Source of the DNA: Ascarosepion bandense
Taxonomy: Eukaryota > Mollusca > Cephalopoda > Sepiida > Sepiidae
Assembly (NCBI GenBank): GCA_037127315.1
Contig: JBBBDQ010000346.1
Location: 4,416,001-4,480,000 of the forward strand
DNA: 64,000 nucleotides
Direction of reading: 5' to 3'
Positions 21,924 through 33,230 of the stretch are shown here, piece after piece. The position numbers and the translations under genes were made by a program. The notes under the pieces were generated by a model. The model had not been told where the DNA came from. It ran no database searches and saw nothing but the letters and a program-made list of their open reading frames with translations. Position 1 is the first letter of the stretch. Each line of letters starts with the position of its first letter.

Positions 21924-22700
21924 TGCAAAGTATTAATAACAAAAGAACCATTCTATTTTCATTTAGAATTATCCACTTGGCAATAAATACTAAAAATAGT
22001 ATGAAATACATCATTTCTTTTAAAACACTGGGGTGACCTAATAATTATGGCCGATCGTACATATCAATCAAATCTACAGGGTGCGATGGGTAAATTGTCG
22101 CTATTTGCCTTGTAATATTTTTCAAAGTAATAATAACAAAAGAACCATTAAATTTTCATTTAAAATTATCCACTTGGCAATAAATACTAAAAATAGTATG
22201 AAATACATCATTTCTTTTAAAACACTGGGGTGACCTAATAATTATGGCCGATCGTACATATCAATCAAATCTACAGGGTGCGATGGGTAAATTGTCGCTA
22301 TTTGCCTTGTAATATTTTTCAAAGTAATAATAACAAAAGAACCATTAAATTTTCATTTAAAATTATCCACTTGGCAATAAATACTAAAAATAGTATGAAA
22401 TACATCATTTCTTTTAAAACACTGGGGTGACCTAATAATTATGGTCAGTAGTGTAAATTGAAGAGATCTAGTGAGAAGACACATCATTGTCATACACCCA
22501 TTTCTATCTTTGTATACCTGCTGAACTCGTTTCCTGTCTGTATGCAGGCGGCTTACTGCCAGTACAACTTCTTGATTACCCTCCTGATGCAAAAAATATT
22601 TAATTGCAATTAAAAATTAATTAGCAACTGGAATTGTCTGGATTTGAACCCATTACAAAAAACTGCAGTGGCCTAATAATTATGGCCGGTAGTGTATATG
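21924..22700. mobile_element. Tandem 197-bp units ending in Tc1-like termini
   Basis: Units share AAAACACTGGGGTGACCTAA followed by TAATTATGGCC. This motif recurs at 22022, 22219 and 22416 (period 197) with near identity. AATTATGGTCAGTAGTGTA (about 22438) and AATTATGGCCGGTAGTGTA (about 22677) match the complement of the TACTACTGACCATAAGTTTG terminus of the Tc1 element at 32581. These look like amplified Tc1-family ends without transposase. Confidence 0.65.
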
Positions 22701-22726
22701 CATGAGTGTGTGTTTATAACTATCTT

Positions 22727-22729
<3 letters not shown>

Positions 22730-22795
<66 letters not shown>
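22730..22795. repeat. (TA)n(TG)n microsatellite
   Basis: TA run followed by about 20 GT units. Confidence 0.95.
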
Positions 22796-22796
<1 letters not shown>

Positions 22797-22905
22797 TTCA
22801 GTAGTCTAACTGACATGCTGAATGTATCTTTAGATTTTAGTTGACATCCACTCTTACGCGTGCTCTTTGATTATATGTTGCGTATATATATGCTTTTATC
22901 TTTCG

Positions 22906-23080
22906 AGCAAGGCGATAACGCCACTGATGCGCAGGGGGCTACGTAAGAGTAAAAAGATTGGAAAAGAGAAAGCCGGAAACCACATCCTAACCAGGGAAAA
23001 AGGGATGAGCCTCTTCACCTGTTCAATAGACATGAGTGGAGTGTGAACCGGGCGATAGTTTAGTCTATCTACTCCAATTA
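22906..23080 (-). mobile_element. LINE 3'-end repeat (copy 1)
   Basis: About 175 bases, nearly identical to 59862-60038. Both contain AACGCCACTGATG and CAGGGGGCTAC, like the 3' end of the minus-strand Jockey/CR1-like relic at 20420, so this is probably a LINE 3' untranslated end. TA or T-rich runs lie nearby. Confidence 0.6.
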
Positions 23081-23239
23081 TGTATGAATATGTGTGTGTA
23101 CATGCCGAACTGATGTAATCATGTATTTTTTCTTAAATTTTCTCTTTTAAGGGAGCGACCTTTATTTTTATTGTTTTTTTTGGGGGGGGGTCTTTGTGAA
23201 TTTCATTCGTGTAAAATCTTTTGTACACTCAAGGCGGAA

Positions 23240-23308
23240 GCTGATGATGGTTCGCCTGAAATAGGCCTATACTTCCGAGCCAAGAAATAACGTGCCTGCC
23301 TTAATTTT

Positions 23309-23310
<2 letters not shown>
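23240..23310 (+). mobile_element. PLE-terminus-like hairpin motif
   Basis: GCTGATGATGGTTCG pairs with CCGAGCC downstream and is followed by AAGAAATAACGTG. The order (CTGATGA, stem, GAAA-like) is that of the hammerhead-like PLE ends elsewhere in the window, though degenerate. It abuts (TA)n. Confidence 0.35.
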
Positions 23311-23375
<65 letters not shown>

Positions 23376-23491
23376 GTACTATATATATATAGACATCCAT
23401 TCAGTACTCTATGTTTTACTAAATTGATATTTTATATTGATTAGATAAAATCTTTTGGATTATCTTCTCCGTCTTCACGAGTTGCCATTCT

Positions 23492-23552
<61 letters not shown>
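23311..23552. repeat. Two long (TA)n runs
   Basis: (TA)n at 23311-23372 and 23494-23552 separated by about 120 bases without feature. Confidence 0.95.
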
Positions 23553-23554
<2 letters not shown>

Positions 23555-23670
23555 AGAAAAAAATTAACACATAATTGAACGGTTATAAATGCAGAAATGT
23601 TTCAGAGCAGAGATGGTTATTACGATGGATATTTGTGTTATAGGCTTAATTTGACTTTGTCTAGACTGAT

Positions 23671-23860
23671 CGTCATTCGTGGTCGACAGGTCTAAGACGC
23701 TCCAGATCACATGTTGTCTTCCCCTATGTGGATAGGGGTCGCAGTTTCAAATCCTGCCGAATGGCACATATTTTCGTAAGAAAAATGTATCTTAAATAAT
23801 TAGGTCGGTAGAAATAAATATACTGTTTTTTTTATACGAGTACCGATCAAAAATAATGTT
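23671..23860 (+). mobile_element. S3 tRNA-Leu-like SINE
   Basis: The head GGTCGACAGGTCTAAGACGC resembles the 5' half of a leucine tRNA. A long variable-arm-like stretch follows, then GCAGTTTCAAATCCTGCC as B-box region. The tail reads TAGGTCGGTAGAAATAAATA and ends near AAAAATAATGTTCAAAGAAA. The same tail occurs at 48995-49137 and 49180-49255. Confidence 0.65.
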
Positions 23861-23914
23861 CAAAGAAATCATTTCAAACTGTAGATTGTTTAAAATCAAT
23901 TTCGTTAATTTTCG

Positions 23915-23917
<3 letters not shown>

Positions 23918-23995
<78 letters not shown>
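23918..23995. repeat. (TA)n(TG)n microsatellite
   Basis: TA run followed by about 22 GT units. Confidence 0.95.
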
Positions 23996-23996
<1 letters not shown>

Positions 23997-24014
23997 AGAA
24001 TTATCTATCTTTAT

Positions 24015-24296
24015 GTATTCTTATCTAGAGTGGCGTAATGGATAACGCCTAGGAATTTCGGTCGGGTTCATTACAATAAAATATGGGCAAAATACCTTTG
24101 GGAAAGATATAAATCTAAGGCTACCCACCAGCTATGGGTTGAATAGCAAAACAGACTGGGTCCTATATCCTTGAGTGGCAACCTGTCTAAGAAACGACAA
24201 CCTACTGCAATAACAATATTCTATTTAGTCTGTCATGAATAAAAAAAGACATTATCACTTAAGCACGTATCACATGACATGTAACTCACTGACTCT
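24015..24296 (+). mobile_element. S1-related SINE, diverged
   Basis: The head AGTGGCGTAATGGATAACGC is closer to an arginine tRNA than other S1 copies, and the B-box region is GTCGGGTTCATTAC. The body (CCTTTGGGAAAGATATAAAT, AGCTATGGGTTGAATAGC) follows the S1 order to ATGTAACTCACTGACTC. It is either an old S1 copy or a sister family. Confidence 0.65.
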
Positions 24297-24349
24297 CTCT
24301 CTCTCTTTTTCTATCTCTCTCTTTGTCTTTCTCTCGGACCTCATTTCTT

Positions 24350-24580
24350 CCATATTCCATTAGTCAGGAGGAAGTCCAACTCGCACAGCTTGTTCTCCAG
24401 AACTGATGCATTTTACAAGACTTTCTATGCGGTTCTTCCCCAATCACTATAATCTTAACAATTTCAAATTAATGTCGGCAATTATCTACCCTAACATCTT
24501 GTTCTCTCCCTTACAACAGCCTCATTTTGTAAACCCTTACCTTGAGTGACTCTTGGGCCTCTCATTGGGGGAACAATAAG
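24350..24580 (+). pseudogene. Possible LINE C-terminal relic
   Basis: FFPNHYNLNNFKLMS resembles the CFPDGYNLQEFKCNV block of the Jockey/CR1-like tails, and the block ends TCATTGGGGGAACAATAAG. The rest is too decayed to align by eye. 24600-25300 downstream has a purine-rich part (24800-25020) and a GC-rich island (25040-25240) with no gene seen. Confidence 0.35.
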
Positions 24581-25299
24581 AAAAATATAAAAGAAGTCTC
24601 GACCAATTTTACTATTATAGCAAATAGATAATAAATCTGATACAAGGCTACGTTAATGAACATAAGTTTAAATCCAAACTTGCATCACGAAAAAATACTT
24701 ACTTGTTAAGCAATAGTGTAGTCTGGAACATGGTCAGAGAAATGCTCAATGAATGATCGTTCTACGACTTGTGCCTTCTAAATATCGCTCTCTGGCTGGT
24801 ACCTAAGAAGCAAATGATTATGAGAGAGGGAAAAATTGATTTGAAGGTTAAACATATCAAGAATGATAAGAAGAAAATAAAAGGTAAAGAAATATGTTAT
24901 TAGATTAGGAATGAAAAGAAAAGAATGAAAGAAAGAGAAAATTGAGAGGGAAGAGAGGGATTGAAAAAATAAATATTTAAAGAAAAAAGTAAATGAAAAA
25001 AAAGAAGGAGAAAAAGTCAAATGCAATCTGGGAGGATGAGAATAATACTGATGACGTGGGTAGGGACAGAGCCAAGGTTTCGGGTCGGGGTGGGGGTTGA
25101 AGGTCGATCATGGGAAACAGTTAATCTGCTCTTCACACTGTTCTCCTTGAAAAGTCAGCCAACCTGATTTAGCGACGGGATAAAGGCAAACGCAATTTGG
25201 CCGGTGATCGCCGTGGCCGTAATCAGATTTGAATTTAATACGAAACCGAGAATTTTTCACAGAACGAAAAGCAAAACGAAGGAAGTCAAATCTTCATTC

Positions 25300-25485
25300 A
25301 TCCTGAGGCCGTTCTGTTTTTGTTTTTGTTTTTGTTGTTTTAAATCTTTTTTTTTTTTCTTCCTCTCAGTTCAAGACCACGTCTTTCTTCTTGTGTCACT
25401 TTGGTTTCAACTTCAGTATTTTGTCTTTGGTTCGTTCCATGTTACTGACATTGTATTTCTGTACTACCATTCTCATTATGAAGAC

Positions 25486-25537
<52 letters not shown>

Positions 25538-25670
25538 TTATTACGTTTTTTTTCATTCGTTCTTTATTTTTAATTCCTTCGTTTTTTTTCATTAGATCTT
25601 TTGTTTTTCGTTTTCTTAATTCCCTTTCATTTTTCATTTCCTTTTTTCTTTAGAATCTGTTGTTTGAATT

Positions 25671-25714
<44 letters not shown>

Positions 25715-26204
25715 TCAGCTATTCAGATATTTTCTTCTTTTTCTCCTTTTACAAGTTTCTTTTTAAATTTATTCTCTCTTTCCATTTTTATATCTATTTC
25801 ATTTTCTTTCTTCCAATTTTTAAAAACCTTTCTTTCCTCCTTTTTATTCTTTTCTTGTCTTTTTTTCTTTCTTTTCTTTCTCCGCTATTTAGATATTTTT
25901 CTTCTATTCTCTTTTACATATTTCTTTTTTTTATTAGTTTTTTCCTTTTCATTTTTATTTCTAATTTTGCTTTTTTCTTTCCTTCTATTTTAAATACTTT
26001 ATTTCTTTCCTTCTTTCACTTCTTTTCTTGTCATTCTTTCTTTCTTTCTTTCTTTATTTTTTCTTTAAGATATTTTCTTTTCTTTCTCATTTGCTTTTCT
26101 CTTTCTTATTTCATTCTTGCTTTCCAGTTTCCGATTTTCTTTCTTTTTTCTTTCTATTTTTGAATACCATCTTTTTTGCTCCTTTTCCCGTTTTTTCTTA
26201 TTTT

Positions 26205-26251
<47 letters not shown>

Positions 26252-26350
26252 GGCGCTATCATTTTCTTTACCCCCATGTTATTTCCCGTCATCCCCTTCT
26301 TTGCTCTCCTACATATTTGATTATTCTGCTTTGTCTCGTGCTCATTGATT
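25300..26350. repeat. Polypyrimidine tract with (ATT)n and (TTTC)n arrays
   Basis: About 1 kb of C+T-rich plus strand with (TTA)n at 25489-25536 and (TTTC)n blocks near 25671-25716, 26033-26054 and 26206-26250. Long Phe/Ser/Leu frames are artefacts. Confidence 0.92.
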
Positions 26351-26469
26351 GATTGCTTCATTCGACCTTCATTCTTATCCCTTTTCACGCAGTATTTCTA
26401 CTTTCTCGCTTTCGACACCGTTTTTATCTTTTATTCAATTTTTGAAAGCGTTTCTATTATCGGCAGACA

Positions 26470-26607
26470 TTTTACAAGAACAGAAAAAAGGAAAAAGAAC
26501 AAAAAATGTTAAAAAAAATGTTGCCCAGAAATTGAAAACGGCTAAGTTGACGATCCTGTTTCAAAAGAAAAGAAAAAAATAAAGAAGGATGGAAGCAAGA
26601 GCGGGAA

Positions 26608-26647
<40 letters not shown>

Positions 26648-28080
26648 AGGGGAGACAGAAGGAAATAAAATGAAAAGAAAGGCAAGAAGAAAGGAGAGTA
26701 AATTAAAGGGATGAATAAGAAGAAAGAAAATGAATGAATAATAAAAACAGAGAAAAGAAGAAAGGGGAGGAAGAAAAGAAGAATTAAGAAAACAGGAAGG
26801 AAGAAAGAAAAAGATCGTTGTGACGAAGGGATAGAAATGGTAGGAAAAAAAAAAGAATGAAGTTGATGAAAAAAATGTCAGCAGGAAAGAAAATAAGAAA
26901 CGAATATGAAGATAAAAAAAGAAGGAAGGAAGACAAATGAAAGACAAAAAATAAAAGGGAAGAATAAAATGAAGAGAAATAGTGCGAAAGAAAAACAGAG
27001 AGAAAAAAAGCAAGGAATAAAAAAGAATGAAGAAAATGCCAAAAATAAAAGAAAGAAGGAAGAAAGGAAGAGAAAAGATAAATGAATAGTCAGTCAGTTA
27101 AGTGCCATACGTGATACACGCTTGGGCGATCATGTCTCGAAAGAGACATGACTGACTGGGAAGAAGATTATCCCGCAGTAGTTTGCCATTGCTTTCTGCG
27201 GTAGACTGGTTGCCAGCCAAGGCTAGAGAACCCAATCTGTCATGTTATTTGACCCATAACTGGAAGGAATAGGCGGATTAATACCTTTCCCATGGGGTAT
27301 TTGCGCATAAGTGAATGCAATGAATTCAGCTGGAATTCGAAATCGGCTCCCCGATTTCTCGTTCCGAGCCGACATCCAATGCACAACAACGCACATCCTC
27401 GGGAATGAATAGAAGAGGACAAAAAAAAAAAAGAAATTTAATGGAAATGAGAAAAAGCAAGTAAAGAAAAAAGAGAAGGAATAAACGAATTGGATAAGAT
27501 GAAGAAGAAAGCGAATGAAATGAAATAAATGAAAACAGAATAAATAAAAAACTCAAAAGAAAATAAACTAAAGAAAGTAAGAAAAAAATGAATAGTGAAG
27601 AGAAAAGAAAAGAATGAGTCAAAGAAGAAAAGAAAAGAAAAGAAAGAAATCAAAGAAAAAAAGGGGTAATGAATGAAAAATAAAAAAAGAAAGTGAAGGA
27701 TGAAAAATATAAAATAAAAAGAAATTAAAGAAGGAAAAACTAGAGAAAGAATGTAAGAAGATATGAAAGACAGAAGGAAATAAAGGGAAAGAAAGAAAGA
27801 AGTAAGGGTAGAAAATAACAAATGAAGAGAAAGGAAAGGAAATACGAGAAAAATGGCAAAGAAGAAAAGGTAGAAAAAAGAAAAAAATCAGAGAAAGAAA
27901 TAAAAACAGAAATAGAAGAAAGATAGAATGAAAATAAAGGAAGAAGAAAGATGGAAGATGGGAGAAAGAAGGAGAGAGAAAATTAACTAAAAGAGGAAGG
28001 ATAGGATATTAAGAAAAGAAAGAAAGAAAAAGAGGAAAAGAAAAAGGAGAGAAGAAAAGGAAATAGCCAAAGACTGATAT
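26470..28080. repeat. Polypurine tract, interrupted by an S1 SINE
   Basis: About 1.6 kb of A+G-rich plus strand, the strand opposite in bias to the preceding tract, with a (GAAA)n block at 26607-26648. A SINE at 27089-27400 splits it. Minus-strand long frames are artefacts. Confidence 0.92.
27089..27400 (-). mobile_element. S1 SINE, full length
   Basis: Complete from the terminal CAGTCAGTTAAGTGCCATAC to the head GCACAACAACGCACATCCTC in complement. The B-box region is intact apart from one change. It is inserted in purine repeat, which helps mark its ends. Confidence 0.88.
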
Positions 28081-28740
28081 CAGTACCATGAATAAAGTTG
28101 ATAAAAAGCAGTTGAAGCATTTAAGTAAAACTTCTTATTCGTCTGTTTTGTCGTCTCTTCACTCTCCTTTGCTGTTACCGAAGACCAAGCAAAGTTGCCT
28201 TCACCCTTTTCCCGAGTTCTTTATCGTTCCGACGGGCGCAATCGAATTAACTATCGCCGAGCAAGAAACGAAAAAGAAAAAAAAGGGCAGCGCTTTTGTT
28301 AACGGAAATATCATGCGATGCCGGTGATCACTGCAATAGACGATATGATTTGTGTGCGCTGATAATAGAATTAGCGCCCGCCTATATCAAATTAAATGTC
28401 ATCTCTTGGTGATACATTAAATGTTTTCGACAGTCTCTGATGACCTCGGCCAGTAGCTTATCCTTTTCAGCTTTCGACGGCGTCAACTCACACTTCTTGA
28501 GACATCGACGTTGAAGAAAGAGAGATGATACAGGGAACAAAAAAGAAACCAAAAAAAAAAAATGACAGAAAAACAAAATTAAAGAAATTGGTTTTCAATT
28601 CCTTTTTTTTTCTATCGGTAAAGTGTGTCATATTTTTCTGTCTCAAACAGTCAAAAGAATAGTTTTATCGATGAGTTAAAGGTCTATGGTGAACACGACA
28701 GTTGAGCAGACACCCACACTCACTGCTATACCACCCTAAA
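28081..28740. other. Single-copy-looking region with short frames
   Basis: Moderate GC, with an 80-codon plus frame at 28088-28327 (Ser/Leu then Lys-rich) and a minus frame at 28382-28576. Neither resembles a known family and neither has a domain motif. A host exon cannot be excluded or supported. Confidence 0.3.
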
Positions 28741-28749
28741 CACACAAAC

Positions 28750-28752
28750 ACA

Positions 28753-28840
<88 letters not shown>
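28750..28840. repeat. (CA)n(TA)n microsatellite
   Basis: CA units followed by two TA runs. Confidence 0.95.
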
Positions 28841-28841
<1 letters not shown>

Positions 28842-28868
28842 CAGCCCTGACGAGTGGGAACATCATAA

Positions 28869-28901
28869 CGACTTCGAAGTTTTTACAAAACTTCGAAGTC
28901 G
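28869..28901. other. Perfect 15-bp palindrome with 3-base loop
   Basis: CGACTTCGAAGTTTT is followed by TAC and then by its exact complement. It lies just after a (TA)n run in a short unique segment. Confidence 0.9.
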
Positions 28902-29124
28902 CCATGACTCTGCTTAATTAAAGAGATAAGCTCTTTGTAACTATCAACGCGCTATCTATACTACGATCTTGAGCACTTTACGATCAAAAACCTGCTTGCC
29001 AAAATACGTTTTATCAGTAATAACCACTGAAAAATAACAAACTTGGTGCGAAATGCTATCACAATTAAACACTATATGTATATATTGATTCTCTCCTCTC
29101 ACTCACTCCCACTCCACCTCCACT

Positions 29125-29125
29125 T

Positions 29126-29211
<86 letters not shown>
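29125..29211. repeat. (TC)n(TA)n microsatellite
   Basis: CT units, then TA units with two interruptions. Confidence 0.95.
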
Positions 29212-29214
29212 CTG

Positions 29215-29350
29215 GGTTTGCGATGATCGCGATATTATGTATGGCCTTGGTCTGAAGTCTTTCATTCTTTCCTGAAAAAAAAAACGAAATCAACAGTTGT
29301 TCGTCGAAAGGCGTCCTTTATAGCTTTTCCACTTGGTCTCTATCTCCACA
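29215..29350 (+). repeat. Interspersed repeat, copy 1 (unknown family)
   Basis: GATGATCGCGATATTATGTA, TTTCATTC and GTCCTTTATAGCTTT blocks recur in the same order at 31835-31960. The two copies share roughly 75% by eye. Identity unknown. Confidence 0.6.
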
Positions 29351-29403
29351 CTTATGTGCACACACACTCGCGCGCACACACACACAAAGACACACACACA
29401 CAT

Positions 29404-29434
<31 letters not shown>

Positions 29435-29441
29435 CTATAGT

Positions 29442-29745
29442 CATCCGCAGACAGATCTGTTTCGCTGTATCACAGCTCATCAGTACGGTTAGACTCCGAT
29501 TGCTTTTTAACCCAGGATTGAAACCCGACCGAATTGGTGCCAGTCGGCGATTCTACCTCTGGGCTATGAGCGTTCGGTAGAAGAAGGCAGACTTTTTAGC
29601 GCGTATATCATTATACACGCTTAATAGCCATCGTGCTCTAATTCATTATTGAATGAGCGATGCGTATATGCCGGAGTAGCTACTGTTTTCAAAGTCTCGC
29701 ATTCTTCCAGAGTGCTCAATCAGGGTGTGAGAGCGTAAATACTAT
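29442..29745 (-). mobile_element. S2 SINE, single unit
   Basis: On the minus strand: ACGCTCTCACACCCTGATTG, the upstream block, a tRNA-like core with CATAGCCCAGAGGTAGAATC and TTTCAATCCTGGG, then GTCTGCGGATGAC next to (TA)n. This fixes the S2 unit boundaries used for the dimer at 12490-12980. Confidence 0.75.
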
Positions 29746-30049
29746 GTAATATATATAATATTAAGAGGAAAACTCAAACATATTTACACGCATATAAATC
29801 AGGATTTATATCGACAGTGTAAATTTATTTAAATTGCCTCTTTTAAACTTCTTTTCAGTGGTCTGAAAGAGACAATCTAAGTAAATTGACACTCTCTCAA
29901 TAAATCCTCATTTACAACCCTCTAAATGTGTTGAGTTTTTCTCAGTATTTTATAACGCTCTGGAGGATATTCATCCAGATCTCCATTTTTATCTAATTCA
30001 TAATTTATATTAAATGGATAAAATATTTTTACGGGTCTGGCATTCTCTC

Positions 30050-30051
<2 letters not shown>

Positions 30052-30109
<58 letters not shown>

Positions 30110-30119
30110 CATTCAGTTC

Positions 30120-30159
<40 letters not shown>

Positions 30160-30161
30160 TT
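30052..30161. repeat. (TATC)n array
   Basis: Two TATC blocks separated by CATTCAGTTCC. The preceding 29746-30050 is AT-rich without feature. Confidence 0.95.
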
Positions 30162-30162
30162 T

Positions 30163-31475
30163 TAAATGAGCTATTACGCAATCCAGGTTTCTACCATCAG
30201 GTGTCTTCAGGGGATTTACAATAACTGATTTACCTTTTTTTTTCTTTTTTCTTTTCTTTAGAACGCTCATGTAAAGAGGATTTTTCTAAATGAAAAGTTA
30301 TAACGTTTTCATCCATGGTTGTATGATCCTAACAGGTATTTTATGGTATGGTTACATTTAGTCATAATTTCTGTTCTTTCATTCAGTAATTCATTTTTGT
30401 TTGGGAATAACATAATCGCTAATTTTCTTCCTGGCACAGTCTACATATTTTGCCACCGTTGTAAGGCTTGACTATTTTCATTATACTCTACGTTATGTCT
30501 GGTTCTTTTCCATATTTTAATTTCAATTTCCACACGCAGCTAACCAATTTTGTACACTTGTTTAAGCTTTCTAGTTTAAATGTAGACCTGTGTTTAAGCC
30601 ATCTTGTCCTAAAAGTATCTTTGGTTGATCATAAATATGTTTTGCTTTGATCATTTAAGTCTATATTTTTACTTTGTAAATGACTTCTTTTGTATTACAA
30701 AGTCCTTGAAGTAGGCATTTATTTTTGTCCCTACAGTTACATTCCTTATTAATGATCTTGTTTTGTACGTTGCTATTTAAGTTTATGGCGTTTTTATTCT
30801 TTATGAAATTTTCTAAATTACTAGTACAGCTACAACTCAGTTTGATTGTATTCCTATTGAAAATTTTGTTTAGTTCTGAGCTTTTTGGAAAGTGTTTATT
30901 GATCAGTTTAAAAACTATTTGTCCTATTTTGGTTTTTACTTCTAAAGTAAATGGTGAGTTAAACTAAATAATGTTTCGTTTTCTATCATTGATTTTATTT
31001 CTCTATCTGGTTAGGGATTGTATTCTAAAATGTTCTTATGGCCAGATTTTCTTAGTGCATCGTCATAGTTTCTTTTCTTTTCATCAAATATTGTTATGTT
31101 TGACGAATTGTTTGATAGCCTGTGTTCTATTCCTTTGTGAATGTCCTTGATTATGCTTTTGGGATGGTTAGATTTTGTGTTCATGTATCTTAATTTGTGT
31201 TTGCTTTTATATTTGGAAAGCTATTACCAGTTTGGAAATGTAATTTTTCATCTAAATATTGGAATACTTTTTTCTATTTGTTTCGACTATTATCTCAAAA
31301 TCGAGTTGTTTGAAGAGTTGTTTGAAGAGTCTGTAAAGTGCTTTCCTTATTTTATCATTTTGAAAAAATTAAAAATATGGAAAAACACTCGTTTCAAAAT
31401 GAAAAATATTCAAATGTTCTACAATATAATTGTATTAAACACTTGTTAATACAATTGTATACTGGTCTAATTTAA
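30163..31475 (-). mobile_element. Penelope-like element relic, subfamily P2
   Basis: Minus-strand reading in shifting frames gives TLEVKTKIGQIVFKLINKHF, then PKSSELNKIFNRNTIKLSCS, then ECNCRDKNKCLLQGLC. This is the linker and Cys-rich block that precedes the GIY-YIG endonuclease in PLEs. It is followed by KLAIMLFPNKNELLNERTEI and KYLLGSYN near 30340. The 3' end (30163-30225) has CCTGATGGTAGAAAC, a hammerhead-like GAAAC box. At the opposite edge (31370-31475) the terminal sequence recurs inverted and also matches 55137-55200. RT is not recognisable, so the copy is 5' truncated and decayed. Confidence 0.6.
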
Positions 31476-31534
31476 TTATGAAAAAAAAATCGAAAAAAAA
31501 ACAAAACAAAAAAAAACAAGTAAGTAATTAAATA

Positions 31535-31539
<5 letters not shown>

Positions 31540-31590
<51 letters not shown>
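31540..31590. repeat. (TATC)n array
   Basis: About twelve TATC units after an A-rich stretch. Confidence 0.95.
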
Positions 31591-31591
<1 letters not shown>

Positions 31592-31834
31592 GTAAATTCC
31601 GATAATATTTAGAGGGGTGAATTGCTATTTCAACATATTAGTTCAAGACATGCATTGTCAACCTCGCTTAATCAAAGAATGGGGAAAATTCTTATGTCGG
31701 ATACAGGAGAAAGTAAAAAAAAGGGTGGGGAATGCTGGTTACTATAGGGTTAAGCTGAGGGGAATTATAGTAGTAAATTCCCTTTTGGTAGTGGAAGGCA
31801 TGTGGCTTGACCTTTGTGTTAGTAGTCGTTTTCT

Positions 31835-31960
31835 GTGATGATCGTGATAGTATGTATGGTTCTGATCTTAAGTTTTTCATTCTGTTCTAAAGAAACCGCA
31901 ATCGACAGACGTTCAGCGAAACGCGACATTTATAGCTTTCTTCTTTGCCTCATCAAACAT
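31835..31960 (+). repeat. Interspersed repeat, copy 2 (unknown family)
   Basis: GATGATCGTGATAGTATGTA, TTTTTCATTCTG and GACATTTATAGCTTT parallel 29215-29350. Downstream, CCCCTGATGAAGTCCTGAAA (near 32066) resembles a PLE terminus motif, but no other PLE sequence is near. 32100-32580 shows no feature. Confidence 0.55.
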
Positions 31961-32580
31961 ACACATATGTGTGGGGTCGGATATATTTTTAAAAAAAGGG
32001 TAAATTTAAAATTCTCAGTGTCCCTTTTCCTTCGTGTGATCGTATCGACATAAAAACCATTGACCCCTGATGAAGTCCTGAAAGACAAAACTAATCGCAC
32101 AAAAACTGTTTACTCGTTTATCTAACGTTCCCATCTGCTAGAGCAACTAGCTAATCCCTGTTGCAAGCAATTGCTCTGGTAACTACATTTCTGTTTGTTC
32201 AACACCCACAGAGATCACCTGTGGTTTATACTGCAACTGCATTGAGCGGACCTTTAGTTACAGTTTCTGAGAGAGATCATCTGTCATTATCCGCAGTTTG
32301 AATAACACCAGCGTGCTCGAAATCTAGTTTGTGTTTTCGTGTTAGCACAACTGCCAATAGCTTCTGAATATTTCAGTTGACCTAATTTGATTTACAAAGT
32401 TAGAATTTTCCCGAGGTGCATTAAGGCATCTCCAGACTGGTAAGATTTAGAACTTTCCTACCTGAAAAATCGATCATGATGGCAATATACGAACCCGGGT
32501 TTCATGGTTAGAAAGCAAATGCGCGCGCTCTCTCTCACTCTATTTCGCTCTATCTCTCTCTGCATATATATATATATATA

Positions 32581-33230
32581 TACTACTGACCATAAGTTTG
32601 GGATCACTGAAATTTTTTTCGCAAAGTTTATAAAATTTCATTTTTAGCAGAATCAAATTCGCAGAGTTTGAAATTTTTGTTATTCTTACGCAGAAAAAAG
32701 TGTTCTTTTCAACTTTAAAATAAACATTTACTCAATTTGCTACTTGCCTCCTCTTATTGTGATCAATTTTTTGCTGAAAATTCAAATTTATTCAGATATT
32801 ATAATTACGGTACACTTTATTTTTGTAAACCATATTACTACGGTATAAATGGCTAGGAAGAAACAGATTAGCATTGAAAAAAGAGCTCAGGTTGAAATTC
32901 TTTCGAAAGAAGGATATTCTGAACGTGTTATCGCTAAAAAATTAAGCCTATCAAAAAATGGCGTGCATTATTGCCTTCAACGACATTGTAAAACTGAGTT
33001 AAATATTGACAGAAAAAGATCTGGTAGGCACAGAGTAACATCTATTGTAGAGGATAGGCACATGATCATATCTAGCAAGAGGAATAGAAGAAAAACCGCT
33101 CCGGAATTAACAATTGAAATGAATTCTACTCGGCAACATCCAGTATCTGTTACTACTGTTAAGAGAGGACTTAATTCTGCTGGGCTTAAGGGCTGTGTAC
33201 CAGTCAGGAAACCACTGTTAGAATATCAAC
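32581..33230 (+). mobile_element. Tc1-like DNA transposon, 3' truncated
   Basis: The left terminus TACTACTGACCATAAGTTTG follows a (TA)n run. After about 265 bases of leader comes a transposase N-terminus (separate entry). The homologous sequence stops near 33220 and the right terminus is absent, so the copy is truncated. Confidence 0.8.

Noticed and set aside
23671..23760. A true tRNA-Leu gene
   Set aside because: The acceptor and anticodon stems do not pair well, and the same sequence continues into a tail shared with other copies, as in a SINE.
25204..27821. Many long Phe/Ser/Leu-rich frames that look like membrane proteins
   Set aside because: They are translations of polypyrimidine or polypurine DNA; no domain, and equal openness in neighbouring frames.
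28842..28880. CTGACGAG as a hammerhead core
   Set aside because: No GAAA box follows a stem at the right distance; the nearby perfect hairpin does not fit helix II.
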